From Molossus alvarezi (taxonomy: Eukaryota; Chordata; Mammalia; Chiroptera; Molossidae): a stretch of 64,000 nt of DNA. The position numbers were made by a program, and so were the translations under genes. Of this stretch, positions 41,085 through 52,028 are shown in pieces. Every line of letters begins with the position of its first letter. Position 1 is the first letter of the stretch. The notes beneath the pieces were generated by a model, which was given only the letters and a program-made list of their open reading frames with translations, searched no databases and was not told the DNA's origin. The DNA is taken from the NCBI GenBank assembly GCA_037176705.1, contig CM073889.1, forward strand, positions 101,201,890-101,265,889. The letters run 5' to 3'.

Positions 41085-41290
41085 GTTGAATGTTATGTGC
41101 ACTTCATCTCACTTATTCCCCACAAAGACTTTGTAAGGAAGGTTGTACTACCCACACTTTATCGAGGATGGACTTGAGACTCAGGGAAGTTGGGTAACTT
41201 GCCCTGGATCCTACAGCTAACAGGCAGTACAGCATGTATTTGGTGTAGAGCTAGATCAACCTGACTCCAATGTTTGCTCTCTTTCCATTA
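41085..41290 (-). mobile_element. MIR-like fragment
   Basis: gttgggtaacttgccctgg followed by acagctaacaggcagtac is MIR wording. Confidence 0.55.
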
Positions 41291-41807
41291 CACCTGCCTG
41301 TCATGGGGCAAAATTCAGGAGGGGATAAACTGAAAATATGGGAACACTTGCCTTGGATTTCACAATTTTGCCAAGGGCAAGCCTGGAAACAAACCCTCAA
41401 TTTATTCACAAAAACTTTGAAGGATATGTTCTGGTTGTTCCTCGTGAATGACACCATGAGCCACTAGATGGCACCAGTTCAACGTTGGGTAAAGCTTTTT
41501 GCCATCATTTTTGTGGGCGAAGAGTGTCTGTAGCAAGTTGTGTTTACCTTGACATATAAATATGGCTTTGATCTAATGAACTACGTATTTCCTCCAAACT
41601 GGGCTGATTTATAAGCCTTACAAAGATATGATTGTGAACGGGCAGAGTGTGGGGTGGGGGCAGTGGGCTGGGGTCGGGGGCGGGGGGGGAGGGGGAGATG
41701 GGGAGAGAGAGGAGACAGAATAGGGAACCTCAGCCCCAGGAAGACTGGCAGGGCAGAGGGGGAACAGTACCCAATCTGTAATACAAGCTGAGTAAAACTC
41801 TCATTAA

Positions 41808-41902
41808 GCCCTGGCCGGTTTGGCTCAGAGGTTGGAGTGTTGGCCGGCGGACTAGAGTCCTGGGTAGGGGCACGTACCAAAAACAAAACAAAACAAAAAA
41901 AA
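41808..41902 (+). mobile_element. short Ves SINE (head plus A-tail)
   Basis: Head with small deletions ends at ggggcacgtacc, then aaaaacaaaacaaaacaaaa. Confidence 0.85.
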
Positions 41903-41904
41903 CC

Positions 41905-42710
41905 TCTCAAAGATCATGAGAGCATTACAGCTAGTCTGAAGATGTTGACAAACAAAAAGTTGTGAGATGTTCTAAATTATGTAAATCCATACACCAAGTT
42001 CCAGCTAACATGATGTTTACTCAACAGATTGAAGTAACCACCTGTACCTTTCCAGAAAAAGCAAATGTTCAAGAAAAACTTTTAAAAATCCTTGTCAGTG
42101 GTTAGCTGATAATTCTCTCACCCTCTTTTCGCCCCAGTGGGCCTAACACATCTCATAACATAATCCTTGGATTTCTCTCCTCTGTGGGACATGACCTCCT
42201 AGAAATAAGCTTTCCTTAGCAATGTGGGACAATGCCCTGGACATAAAAGGACCATCTGAGCATAACTACAATCACACAGACACTCATCAGCAATGCTTCC
42301 TTTGAAGGATCTGGATGAAAAGGCGGAAAGGGCAGAAAAACAATTCTGAGATAAAAAAATTCTAAGTTAAAATTATAAAGACAGGAGAGTGAAACAGACA
42401 AAGCAACCCGTTAATCGCTGCAGACCAGCTCTGACAAAAGACTGCTCACCTTCCTGTATAACTGTTGGAATTGAGGATTAATTTCCAGGTGGTTATTTCC
42501 GTGATTATCCAAAAGAGAGAATAGACAGGTGCCCCAGAACCCCAGGAGCCTGGAGCTTCTTATTTGCACAGGAGCTTTCTGACTGCTGCAGCTGCGTTGT
42601 GCTGGTCCCAGGGCGAGCCTGCTTCTGCCATCCCCTGTGTAAACAGCTAATGTGAACCCTTTCAGAACAGCTTACATTTTTCTCCCCCTCCTTGATATAT
42701 GAACACTCTT
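41905..42710 (+). mobile_element. possible ERV LTR, 5' part, interrupted by HAL1
   Basis: The sequence does not look unique, and its likely continuation on the far side of the HAL1 (44953-45075) ends in a CAATAAACCC poly(A) signal, as an LTR would. Low confidence; no coding region. Confidence 0.35.
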
Positions 42711-43092
42711 GCAAAACTCTTTTTTTAATTCCCTTTTATTTTTTATTTTTTAAAACTTATCTTTATTGTTGAATGTATTACAGATGTTCCTCATTTTCCC
42801 CCCATTGATCCCCTCCTCCCCACTCCTGCCCCCCCTCTTGCCTTTCCTCACACTGTTGTCTGTGTCCATTGGTTATGCATATATGCATATAAGTTCTTTG
42901 GTTTATTTCTCCCCACCCCCCAACCCCCTTCTCTTTGAGATTTGTCAGTCTAGCAACCAATTTGTTCTTAATCCCTTCACCTTTTTCACCCATTCCCCCA
43001 ACCCCTCTCCCATATGGCAACCAGCAAAATGTTCTCTGTATCTATGAGAATGCTTCTGTTCTGCCTGTTCATTTTGTTAGTAGATTCCATTG

Positions 43093-44028
43093 TCAATAGA
43101 TATGTATCCATTGCCATTTTGTTTGTTCATATATTTTATCTTTTTCTTCAAAAAGACCCTTCAACATTTCATATAATAACGGTTTGGTGCTGATGAACTC
43201 CTTTAACTTTTTCTTGTCTGGGAAAATCTTTATATGGCCATCGATTCTAAATGACAGCTTTGCAGAATAGAGTAATCTTGGTTGTAGGTTCTTGCTTTTC
43301 ATCACTCTGAATATTTCTTGCCACTCCCTTCTGGCCTACAAAGTTTCTTTTGAGAAATCAGCTGACAACCTTATGGGGACTCCCTTGTAGGTAACTAACT
43401 GCTTTTCTCTTGCTGCTTTTAAGATTCTCTCCTTGTCTTGAACCTTTTGCATTTTGATGATGATATGTCTTGGTGTGGGCCTCTTGGGGTTCATCTTGTT
43501 TGGGACTCTGTGTGCTTCCTGGACTTGTATGTCTGTTTCCTTCACCAAGTTAGGAAAGTTTTCTTCCATTATTGTTTCAAATAGGTTTTCGATTTCTTGT
43601 TCTCCCTCTTCTCCTTCTGGCACCCCCAGGATGCGAATGTTGGCACGCTTGAAGTTGTTCCAGAGGCTTCTTACACTATCCTCATTTTTTTGGATTCTTT
43701 TTTCTTTTTGCTGTTCTGATTGGGTGTTTTTTGCTTCCTTATATTCCAAATCGATGGTTTCCTTCTTGGATTTACGTACTCTACTAATGAATCTGTGTAA
43801 ATTATTCTTTATTTCAGTTAGTGCCTGCATTGTTTCTGACTGGTTCTTTTTTATGCTCTTGAGGACCTCACTAAGTTTGCTGAGGTTTTCACTAAGTTCA
43901 TTGAGCATCCTTATAAGCAGTATTTTGAACTCAGCATCTGTTAGGTTGCTTATCTCCATTTCGCTTAGTTCTTTTCTTAGGGTTTTGTTCTGTTCTTTCA
44001 TTTGGGACCTGTTTCTTTGTCTCCTCAT
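43093..44028 (-). pseudogene. HAL1/L1 ORF1 protein gene, one in-frame stop
   Basis: RNA-binding ORF1p-like protein of a non-LTR retrotransposon. The first 230 codons are open from ATG at 44028. A single TAG at 43338-43336 interrupts the conserved ETL-x-ARREW motif. The same frame then stays open to 43093, about 311 residues in all, the usual ORF1 size. Visible parts: a charged coiled-coil N-terminus (about residues 15-120, with heptad-like ELSENLSKLSEVLKSIKKN), an RRM-like core (NIRILGVPEGEE, then RHIIIKMQKVQDKERILKAA) and a basic C-terminal domain. One stop in 311 codons implies recent insertion. It was probably functional until that mutation. Confidence 0.88.
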
Positions 44029-44766
44029 TTTGGCTGTCTCTCTGTGTTTCTATGTATTACTTAACAAGAGATATGGGGCTAGCTGAGACCAGATGCTCCT
44101 GAAAAACCTGAAGCAGGAGCCAAGACAGGCCAATCCTATGGTAAAGCAACTGGCAACAGCTTGGGTGGGCCTGAAAGTTGGGTGGGGCGGGGCCTCAGGG
44201 AGTCACCAGGGCGGGGCTACCAGTGTGGCCAGGTTGCTGAAGCCCCAGATATGACCACTGTCTGCCGCCCAGGGAAGGGCTCACCAAAGGAACAAAGGCC
44301 TCTGACAGCATGTTTGTCCCGGAGAAAGCCCCCTCTCCAGCCCTCGCTCCAATGCCAAACAGCTCAGTTCTTCCCTGTATGTCTCTGGCGCCCCTCAAGC
44401 TGCCTCCCCTCCAAGCTTAGAGGGAGAGAGTCTGATAAGTCTGTGCGCGGGCCCTTTAAGGAGCTGTCTGGGGCTCCAGCCGCCTCAGCCTCCCTGAGCC
44501 TCAGTTCCTGCTGGTTTTTCCAGCCAGAAGTGATGGGGATTCTCTTCCTGGCACTGGAACCCTGAGTGGGGCGCCTGGTGTGGGACAGGGACCCCTCAGT
44601 CCTCAGGAAGGACCTTTCCAGCCGAGGTGTCCTCCTGATTTTTATCCGCCACACGTGGGTGTGGGACCAGCCTGTCCCCTCCGCTCCTCCTATCAGTCTG
44701 GATGTGGCTGCTGCTTTAATTCCGTAGTTGTAGGACTGCCATTCAGCTCGATTTCAGGCGGTTTTG

Positions 44767-44837
44767 GCGGGAACCGAACCCAGGTCTCTCCGGACCGCAG
44801 GCGGACGCTCTAACCGCTCAGCCAAACCGGCCAGAGC
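44767..44837 (-). mobile_element. tailless 71-bp Ves head insertion in the HAL1 5' UTR
   Basis: Only the type A head, truncated in the tRNA T-arm region (ggttcggttcccgc), with no A-tail. It sits between perfect 13-bp duplications tcaggcggttttg at 44754-44766 and 44838-44850. Confidence 0.9.
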
Positions 44838-44952
44838 TCAGGCGGTTTTGAATGATGGTTGTTCTGTAGTTTAGTTGTAACTTTGATGTGGTTGTGGGAG
44901 GACGATACCACGTTCCCCTACGCCGCCATCTTGACCGGAAGTCAAAACCCTT

Positions 44953-45075
44953 GAACACTGGCCGTGCTGTCTTTCCCACCTAGCCTGCTGCTGGTGGTTT
45001 AAACTCCATGCCCCACGATCAGTCTTCGCTGATGCTAGCAATAGCCCAATAAACCCTTTCTTATAAAAAAAACTT
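44953..45075 (+). mobile_element. possible ERV LTR, 3' part
   Basis: agcccaataaaccctttctta resembles an LTR poly(A) region. Likely continuation of 41905-42710 across the HAL1 insertion. Confidence 0.4.
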
Positions 45076-45097
45076 TCAGTTGTGTAAATTAATTTTA

Positions 45098-45462
45098 AAA
45101 AAATCCTCACCTGAGGATATTTTTCTTTTTTTCTTTTTTTTTTTTATGGTATGTGCCCCTAGCGGGAACCGAACCCAGGACTCTCTGGTCCGCAGGCTGA
45201 CGCTCAGCCACTGAGCCAAACTGGCCAGGGTGTAAAGATGTTTTTCCATTGATTTTTTTCAGCTAGAGTAGGAAAGAGGAAGGGAGAGAAAGAGAAATAT
45301 CGATGTGAGAGAGACACATTGATTGGTTGCCTCCTGCACGACCCCAACCGGGGCCAGGGAGCAAACCTGCAACCGAGGTACGTGCCTTTGACTGGAATGG
45401 AACCCTCGACTCTTTGGTCCAGAGGCCAATGCTCCAACCATTGAGCCAAAGAGGCCAGGGTT
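45098..45462 (-). mobile_element. Ves SINE type A, split by a short Ves SINE
   Basis: 3' box aatcctcacctgaggatat at 45102, the remainder from 45231. taaattaatttt / gaaattaatttt flank the unit. Confidence 0.87.
45127..45230 (-). mobile_element. short Ves SINE nested in a type A SINE
   Basis: Poly-T (tail) then ggtatgtgcccctagcggg, the reverse of the short-type end, and the head to ctggccaggg. The host 3' box sequence (aggatatttttc / aagatgtttttc) appears on both sides. Confidence 0.85.
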
Positions 45463-45469
45463 GGAAATT

Positions 45470-45545
45470 AATTTTTTTTCTTTATTGATTTTAGAGAGAG
45501 AGGAAGAGAGAGATAGACAAATTGATGAGTTGCTTCCTAGGGTGG
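45470..45545 (-). mobile_element. Ves SINE type B, 3' part only
   Basis: tttctttattgattttagagag plus a short middle; the head is absent. Confidence 0.75.
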
Positions 45546-45611
45546 CAGCTTGCTGATATAAAGATAATACATTTTTCTGAAGGACCCTTCCTAGCTATTT
45601 TTCAGCTGCAT

Positions 45612-45864
45612 TTTTTTTTTTTTATCCTCACCTGAGGACATTTTCCCATTTTTTTGTTCAGGTAGAGTAGGAGAGAGAGAGAGGAACAGAGAGAGAGAGA
45701 GAAACATCGATGTGAAAGGGACACATCGAGTGGCTGCCACCCGCACGACCAACCAGGGCCGGGGACAAACTGCAACCGAGGTACGCGCCCTTAGCAGAAA
45801 CCGAACCCGGGTCTCTCAGGACCGCAGGCCGACGCTCTAACTGCTGAGCCAAACCGGCCAGGGC
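45612..45864 (-). mobile_element. Ves SINE type A
   Basis: Near-consensus; TSD cagctgcat on both sides. Confidence 0.93.
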
Positions 45865-45907
45865 TCAGCTGCATCTTAATAGTGATCTGGAAAGGCAATT
45901 CTTTCTT

Positions 45908-46167
45908 TCTTTTTTATTACCTACATTTTATTATTATTTTTAATTGAATTTATTGGGGTGACATTGGTCAAAAAAATTATATAGGTTTCAGGTATACAAT
46001 TCTATAATACATCTGTATATTGTATTGTGTGTTCACCACCCGAAGTCAAGTCTTCTTCCAACACCATTTAGCTCTCCTAAGAACTCTTCTACTTTCCCAC
46101 TCCAATTCCCTCTGGTAACCACCATATTGTTGTCTATGAGTTTTTTGTTTTTGCTTAACCCCTTTTT
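45908..46167 (-). mobile_element. L1 3' UTR fragment
   Basis: tttattggggtgacattggtc, gtgtgttcaccacccgaagtc and tctggtaaccaccatattg are laurasiatherian L1 3' UTR wording in reverse. Confidence 0.8.
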
Positions 46168-46385
46168 CTTTTTAAATATTTTTTCTTTATTGATTTTAGA
46201 GAGAGAGAAAAGGACAGAAAGAGAGATAGAAACATCGATGAGAGAGAACATCGATTGGCCGCCTCCTGTGTGCCCCCCACTGGGGATCAGGCTCACAACC
46301 TGGGCATGTGCCCTGACCAGGAATCAAACCGGCAATCTCTTGGTGCTTGGGTTGATGCTCAACCACTGAGCCACAAGGGTCGGGT
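46168..46385 (-). mobile_element. Ves SINE type B
   Basis: tttctttattgattttagagag end, near-consensus middle, degraded head ccacaagggtcggg. Confidence 0.9.
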
Positions 46386-46455
46386 CCCTTCACCTTTTTC
46401 AACAGCATTGCAACCCTCATCCCCTCAGACAGCTGTCAGTCCAGAAAGGCGATTC

Positions 46456-46697
46456 TTTTTTTAAATTTTTATCCTCACCCAAAAACATTTTTGCATTTAT
46501 CTTCAGATAGAGCAGGAGGAAGAGAGAGAGAGAAACATCGATGTGAGAGAGACGCATCGAGTGGTTGCCACCTGCACAACCCCAACCAGGGCCAGGGACT
46601 AACTGCAACCGAAGTATGTGCCCTTTGTGGAAAACGAATCTGGGACTCTCCGGTGTGCGGGCTGACGCTCTAACCACTGAGCCAAACAGGCCAGGGC
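46456..46697 (-). mobile_element. Ves SINE type A
   Basis: 3' box tatcctcacccaaaaacat (diverged), head caggccagggc; cagaaagg flanks both sides. Confidence 0.9.
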
Positions 46698-46701
46698 AGA
46701 A

Positions 46702-46992
46702 AGGAAATTATTATTATTTTTTAATTAATCTATTTATTTTTGTTACAGATGTTTCTCCTTTTCTCCCCACTGATTCCCCCCACCCCCCCCTCCCCACCCT
46801 CTCCCCAGCTTTTTTTGTCCATGTTTGTTGTTCATGCATACATGCATATAAGTTCTGTGGTTTATCTTCCCCCCACCCCCTCTTCTGGGGATTGTCACTC
46901 TGTACCCAACTTCCACGTCTCTGGGACTACCTCATTCCTCAGACTGTTATGTTCATTATATTCCACAAATAAGTGAGATCATATGATACTTG
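46702..46992 (-). mobile_element. L1/HAL1 3' UTR fragment
   Basis: gttacagatgtttctcctttt, catgcatataagttctgtgg and cacaaataagtgagatcatatg. The first two have clear counterparts in the HAL1 3' UTR at 42.75-42.92 kb. Confidence 0.75.
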
Positions 46993-49957
46993 TCAGAAAG
47001 GCAATTCTTTAGCATAAAGGATTTCAGGTCACAAATATGTTTTGAAGATTAGGGATAAACGGGAAAAGCTCTGAGGAGAGATAAGCAATAGATGGGAGTG
47101 TGGGTGCTGGTGAAATGCGATGTGAGGAGCAGTAAAATGAAAAATGCTGTGGAGCAATATCACCACCAACCTAGTGTCTTAAAATAGACACAGGTATTGT
47201 CTTTTAGTTTCTGTGTCAGTAGGCCAGGCAAGGTTGCATTCTCTGCAAGATTGCAATCAAGGGCTGGGTTCCTATCCGAAGGCTAGACTGGAAAAGGATC
47301 TGCTTCCAACTCGTGGTTGCTGGCAAGATTCAGGTTTTTACCAGCTGCCAGATCGAGGGCCTCAGTTTGTCCCTGGCTGTCAGCCAGAGGCCATCATCTC
47401 TTTCAAGTTCACTGTTGCTCAAAGCCGCCCTCAGTCCCTGCCTTATGGACCTTGCCAACACTGTTGCTTACTTCATCAAAGCCAGCAAGGATACCATCTG
47501 CTAACAAGATAAAAGTCAGGATCTTATGTAACATAATCATGGAAGTCATATCCTGTTACCTTTGCTAGTATTCTCTGGGTTGGAAGCATGCCACAGGTCC
47601 TGTCCATACTCAAGGGGAGAAGTTTACACAAGGGTGTGAGACCAGGGGTGGGTATCATAGGGGCCATCTTAGAGTCTGTCCGTTTCAGCATCTCTGAAGT
47701 GGACATTTCTATTCTCCTTATATAGGTGAGAAAAAGGAAGATGAGCATATTGAATAATTTGCCCAAGGACACTTAGGTAGAAAGTGGTAGAGAAGGGATT
47801 CCAAACATGGCCTATTGAAGCTGAAGCTGGTAACTATTTTGTTACACTAAGGTAAACCGGGGGTGTCGGCTCAGGCCAGAGAAGGCTGAGAGCAGGGACT
47901 CCTATTGATAGCCTTCTGGACCTTGGGTCACCACGTGCGTTAGGGTGTACATGGAACTAAAATCAACATTGGGAATGATCAGGATTAGATTTACTCCCAA
48001 ATAAAGGACTTCCAGCATTTACAGTAGAGTAGAATGAGCTGGCTGTCTCCTGAAGCAGCCAGTTCCCTTTATCACCTGGGTTCAGTGAGCATCCATGACT
48101 GGATGAACGCTGCCCAGGAAACTGGAGGGGATCCCACCAATGGATGGGGGGCTGCTGGGTAGGATTTAAGCTCTCTGAAGTAAAGAGTCTGTTTCTCTTA
48201 GAGGATATTAAGTGTGGTCATTGCAGAGCTCAGTGGCCAAAACTGACCCTGTTTGTGAATCTCTCCAGGTCTGAAGCCTGAGAATGTTCCTCCTTTTCCC
48301 AACCAACAGTCTGCTTGGGAGTAAAGTCAAGATGATGGCAGCAGTGGTTCCCATGTGGTGTGTCCTCTGAGGACTTCAGAGAAATTTTCCTTAGAGCTTC
48401 ATTATCCCAACTGGGCAGATAATGAGACTGACCAATCTGGGAAGAGACAGTGGAGGCCATATCTCTTGGCAGGTCATACCCAATTATTTCTTGCTCACAT
48501 CAGTTGGGATTGCAACAACTCCTAGTTATTGGCAGCAGAGAAATAAGGCATGTCTGGAGAGGAAAATGAAGTCAATGACTTTTTTTTTAAAGATGGTGAA
48601 ACCATACCTTGTGTTTGTCTGCTGATAGAAATGATCCAATAGAGAGGGAGATATTTTGAAGTGATGTCTATGTACGAGAGGGGATGGAATCTGGTGTGTA
48701 TGTGTGTGTGGGAGACATTTAGGGAGACTGAGGACTTGGGTACAGATGCAAGTAGGTGGATGGGTCGATGACGGCCTGTGATGTCCTCTTCTGGTTGATT
48801 TTATTTTCCCAGTAAAATGGAAGTCAGGTCATTAGCTGAGAGTGAGGATGGAGAGGTATTGGACGTCTGAGGGTATAGGAGAAGATGTAAGACAGTCAGT
48901 GCCTAGGAGGAGTAGGAGGAGTAGGAGGAGTAAGTGGTCTGGGAAATATAGTTGATTGCCAGACCGAATTAAAAAACTACTTGAGGTTGCTGGTCATTAA
49001 TTTAATTTAACACGCTTGTGTGTGTGTGTATTTCATCTATGATCTGCTATGTAGGTGTAGTTACAGAAATAGGTGAAAATTCTATTTAAACAAGGGTTTG
49101 GTAGTTTAGGGAATTTACCTGGTGAAGCATATCCATCTGGCACTTTGGGGGTCTGTGTGGATAGAAAAGTTGGTCGCTATCAATCTTTTCTTGTGGTTAT
49201 TGGTCTAGTTAGATATTCTGGAGCCAGTTCTTTGTAACATATTTTGCTACAAAATGGACCTTTTACAATCAGGCTTAAATGCACACACCCTCCCCACTCC
49301 CACCCCCGAGCTCTGGAAATGCCCAGAGTGTTTAAAAATGGATTTATTTTGGCAATCTAGCCTTCCAGTCTGTCATTTGAAACACTTTCAATGCTTCTCA
49401 GTGTGGCAATGAGCTTCTCTGCTTCACCCTTTCTTTTCTCGGCTCTTTTGTGTCGACATGGTGGGCGAGAGAAAGGGCCCCAGCAGGCCTGAGGCCCGGT
49501 TTGCTCAGCTGTGTTTCTTCCTCACAGTGCTGGCTGCCCTCCTCTGGTCCTCTCCCCGGGAGGTGCTGATCCCAGGCCTGCTCGGAATCCTGAAGCTCTC
49601 GCTGACCTTACAGTGATCACTTAGCTTTGGTGTGTAGGGCTAGCTGGAGAAAATTATTAACATAGTGAACTAAAATGACATTTCAGTTGAGCCATTCTGG
49701 TTTTATTTGGGTGTGAGTGGGACTTGACAGCTTTTTGCAGGGTCTCATGCTCTGGGTCAGTTGATAACCATGCACTTTCTCTCTCCCAAATGAAATGTGC
49801 CAGGCCTGACTGGTCTCTCAGGTAAATTCCTTTCAACTACCCCAGTCCCTGGTTAAACCCATTATTTCACCTGCGTGGTGCCTGTATATATGCAGGAGAA
49901 AAAAATATAACCATGCACAAAAATCTCTTTATTAAGGAGAATTATTCAGCTTCTTCT
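46993..49957. other. intergenic with old LTR-like and MIR-like repeats
   Basis: About 47190-47690 reads like a degraded LTR (cagtaggccaggcaagg...ctgcttccaactcgtgg). About 47705-47830 is MIR-like. (TG)n is short near 48695 and 49015. No gene recognised in 3 kb. Confidence 0.4.
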
Positions 49958-50149
49958 ATTTTTATTTTTTGGAATATGTATTTACTGATTTTAGAGACAG
50001 AGGAAGGGAGAGAGAGAAACATCAATTTGTTGTTCCCCTTATTTGTGCATTTATTGGTTGATTCTCGTATATGCTCTGACCCGGGATCAAACCCACAACC
50101 TTGGCGTATCAGGATGATGCTCTAACCAACTGAACTACTGGCCACGGCC
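49958..50149 (-). mobile_element. Ves-like SINE type C
   Basis: TSD ttattcagcttctt on both sides. The tRNA-like part contains the reverse of gttggttagagcatcatcct. Confidence 0.85.
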
Positions 50150-50517
50150 TTATTCAGCTTCTTTTAGATGTCTTCTAAGTGGAAGAATTCAAAGAATTGG
50201 AGTTTGTGATTTGCAGAGGAAGGGAAACATAAACAACAATAACAAACCACCCCAAACAAGTCTACCTATACCTTCAGCATATAAGAGAACTGCGATTTAA
50301 ACTGAGGCGCAATGAACTTCATCTGTAGTTACAACCCCTGATCCCGTGCTTCCCAAACTATGTTCTTGGTGATTCTAATTCTTCATTAAGCCTGTTGCGA
50401 GGCAAGAGTTCTAGGGTTGAATCAATTTATCAAAAGCTAACTACTTTGTCCTATTCTTGGAGATTCATGACACACTTCATTTATGTAATCATTCAACAAA
50501 TATTTAATGAACTCTTT

Positions 50518-50758
50518 ATTTTTTTAAAGATCCTCACTTGAGGATATTTTTCCATTTATTTTCAGGTAGAGTGGGATGGAGGGAGAAGAAGAGAGAGAAA
50601 CATTGATGTGTGAAAGACACATTGATTGGCCTCCCACATGACACCAACCAGGGCCGGGGTTGAACCGCAACCAATGTACAAACCCCTGACTGAATCGAAC
50701 CCACGACTCTGTGGTTTGCGGGCTGACGCTGTAATCACTGAGCCAAACCAGCCAAGGC
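50518..50758 (-). mobile_element. Ves SINE type A inserted in an L2-like fragment
   Basis: TSD taatgaactcttt on both sides. The surrounding cattcaacaaatatt / tgtgctaggctgtatgctag is L2 wording. Confidence 0.92.
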
Positions 50759-50924
50759 TAATGAACTCTTTCTATGTGCTAGGCTGTATGCTAGGTTCTG
50801 GGAGAATGAGCAATAAGAAGCCTAGTTGCTATTTTCATGGGGCTTATAGTAAATTCTATAAAAGAAAGGAACACGCTTATAGGAATGGACAAAGAAGGAG
50901 TTCCATGTAATGTAACCTCACAGG

Positions 50925-51310
50925 GTAATCTGATTATAAATTCCTAACTGGGCAGATGGTGGTGAGTAGTCATACCCCAGGCATATAACTTCTTTAGTCA
51001 TAGGTTTACTATCTTTGCCTTAAGCAAGCCCTGTCCACTGATTCTGTGCAGCTAGGTTAATACACCCTTGAGATACATGCTTCCAGATCCCTCCTTCTAA
51101 TATGTGACCACTCTCAAGAGAACACATAATTTTAACTATCCTGTTATCTGATCCTGACTAGCTTTCTCCCACCCATGCAATCTTCCTTATAGTCCCTCCT
51201 TAATCCCAAATGTATAAAAGAATCTGCAAATTGTTATTGTCAGGAGCATCTGAAATCTTGCTTCCCAACATATGTTGTCCTCAAATAAACTCTTATAAAA
51301 AGTATGTTTC
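50925..51310 (+). mobile_element. probable solo ERV LTR
   Basis: A TATA-type gtataaaagaatc near 51210, an AATAAACTC poly(A) signal at 51284 about 75 bp later, and a pyrimidine-rich body give LTR layout. No internal viral genes next to it. Confidence 0.5.
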
Positions 51311-51489
51311 TTACATCCACATAGGAAACCTAGGACAGGAGTCAGGGGAAATTTCCCTGAAGATGGGACACAAGCAGATATCTGAAGTTGGATAAGAGTT
51401 AGCATTAACTAGGTCAAAGGCCAAATCTTGATGCTTTAGAATGTTCAATAGAAATATAATATGAGCCACATATGTAATTAAAATTTCTT

Positions 51490-51713
51490 GCCTGGCCGGT
51501 GTGGCTCAGTGGTTGAGAGCGTCAACCCATGCACCAAGAGGTCACCGGTTCAATTCACAGTCATGGCACATGCCTGGGTTGTGGGCCAAATACCCCGTGA
51601 GGGGCATGCAGGGGGTGGCAAGTCGATGATCTCTCTCATCGATGTTTCTATCTCTCTCCCTCTTCCTTCTTCTCTCTCTGAAAATCAATAAAGAAAAAAG
51701 AAATTAAAAAAAA
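51490..51713 (+). mobile_element. Ves SINE type B
   Basis: cctggccggtgtggctcag head, gcaccaagaggtcaccgg; ends tgaaaatcaataaag. Confidence 0.92.
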
Positions 51714-51783
51714 ATTTCTCCAACAACCACATTATAAAAAGTAAAAAGAGAAAGATCAAATTAATTTTAGCATTTCAACATTT

Positions 51784-51784
<1 letters not shown>

Positions 51785-51832
<48 letters not shown>

Positions 51833-52028
51833 GGGAGGGAGGGAGGGAGAGAAAGAGAAAGAAACATCGCTATGAGAGAGACACATCTATCGGTTGCCTC
51901 CTGCACAACCCCAACCTGGGGCTGGGGATCGAACTTGCAACCCAGGTACACGCCCTTCACTGGAAATCAAATCCCAGACCCTTCAGTATGCAGGCCGATG
52001 CTCTAACTGCTGAACCAAACTGGCCAGG
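51785..52028 (-). mobile_element. Ves SINE type A with (TTTA)n tail
   Basis: catttcaacattta is duplicated on both sides. The poly-T tail has become a (TTTA)n tract of about 50 bp. Confidence 0.9.

Larger units (their letters stand above)
42722..44942 (-). mobile_element. HAL1-type (half-L1) retrotransposon, full length
   Basis: About 2.2 kb with all parts of an ORF1-only LINE. The 5' end (minus strand) is ACTTCCGGTCAAGATGGCGG, including a YY1-like CAAGATGGC as in L1 promoters. Then come a GC-rich 5' UTR to 44029, ORF1 (44028-43093), a C/T-rich 3' UTR, AATAAAGATAAG and an A-rich tail. Flanks caaaactctt (42712-42721) and caaaaccctt (44943-44952) look like the TSD. There is no ORF2 between ORF1 and the tail. 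The 3' UTR resembles the L1-type end at 46702-46992, so L1 would have copied it in trans. A 71-bp tRNA-head insertion lies in its 5' UTR. Confidence 0.85.

Noticed and set aside
43454..44086. 210-residue plus-strand ORF
   Set aside because: It is the antisense shadow of the HAL1 ORF1, whose protein shows the real L1 ORF1 pattern.
50925..51310. Endogenous retrovirus with genes
   Set aside because: Only an LTR-like piece is seen; no gag, pol or env wording lies beside it.
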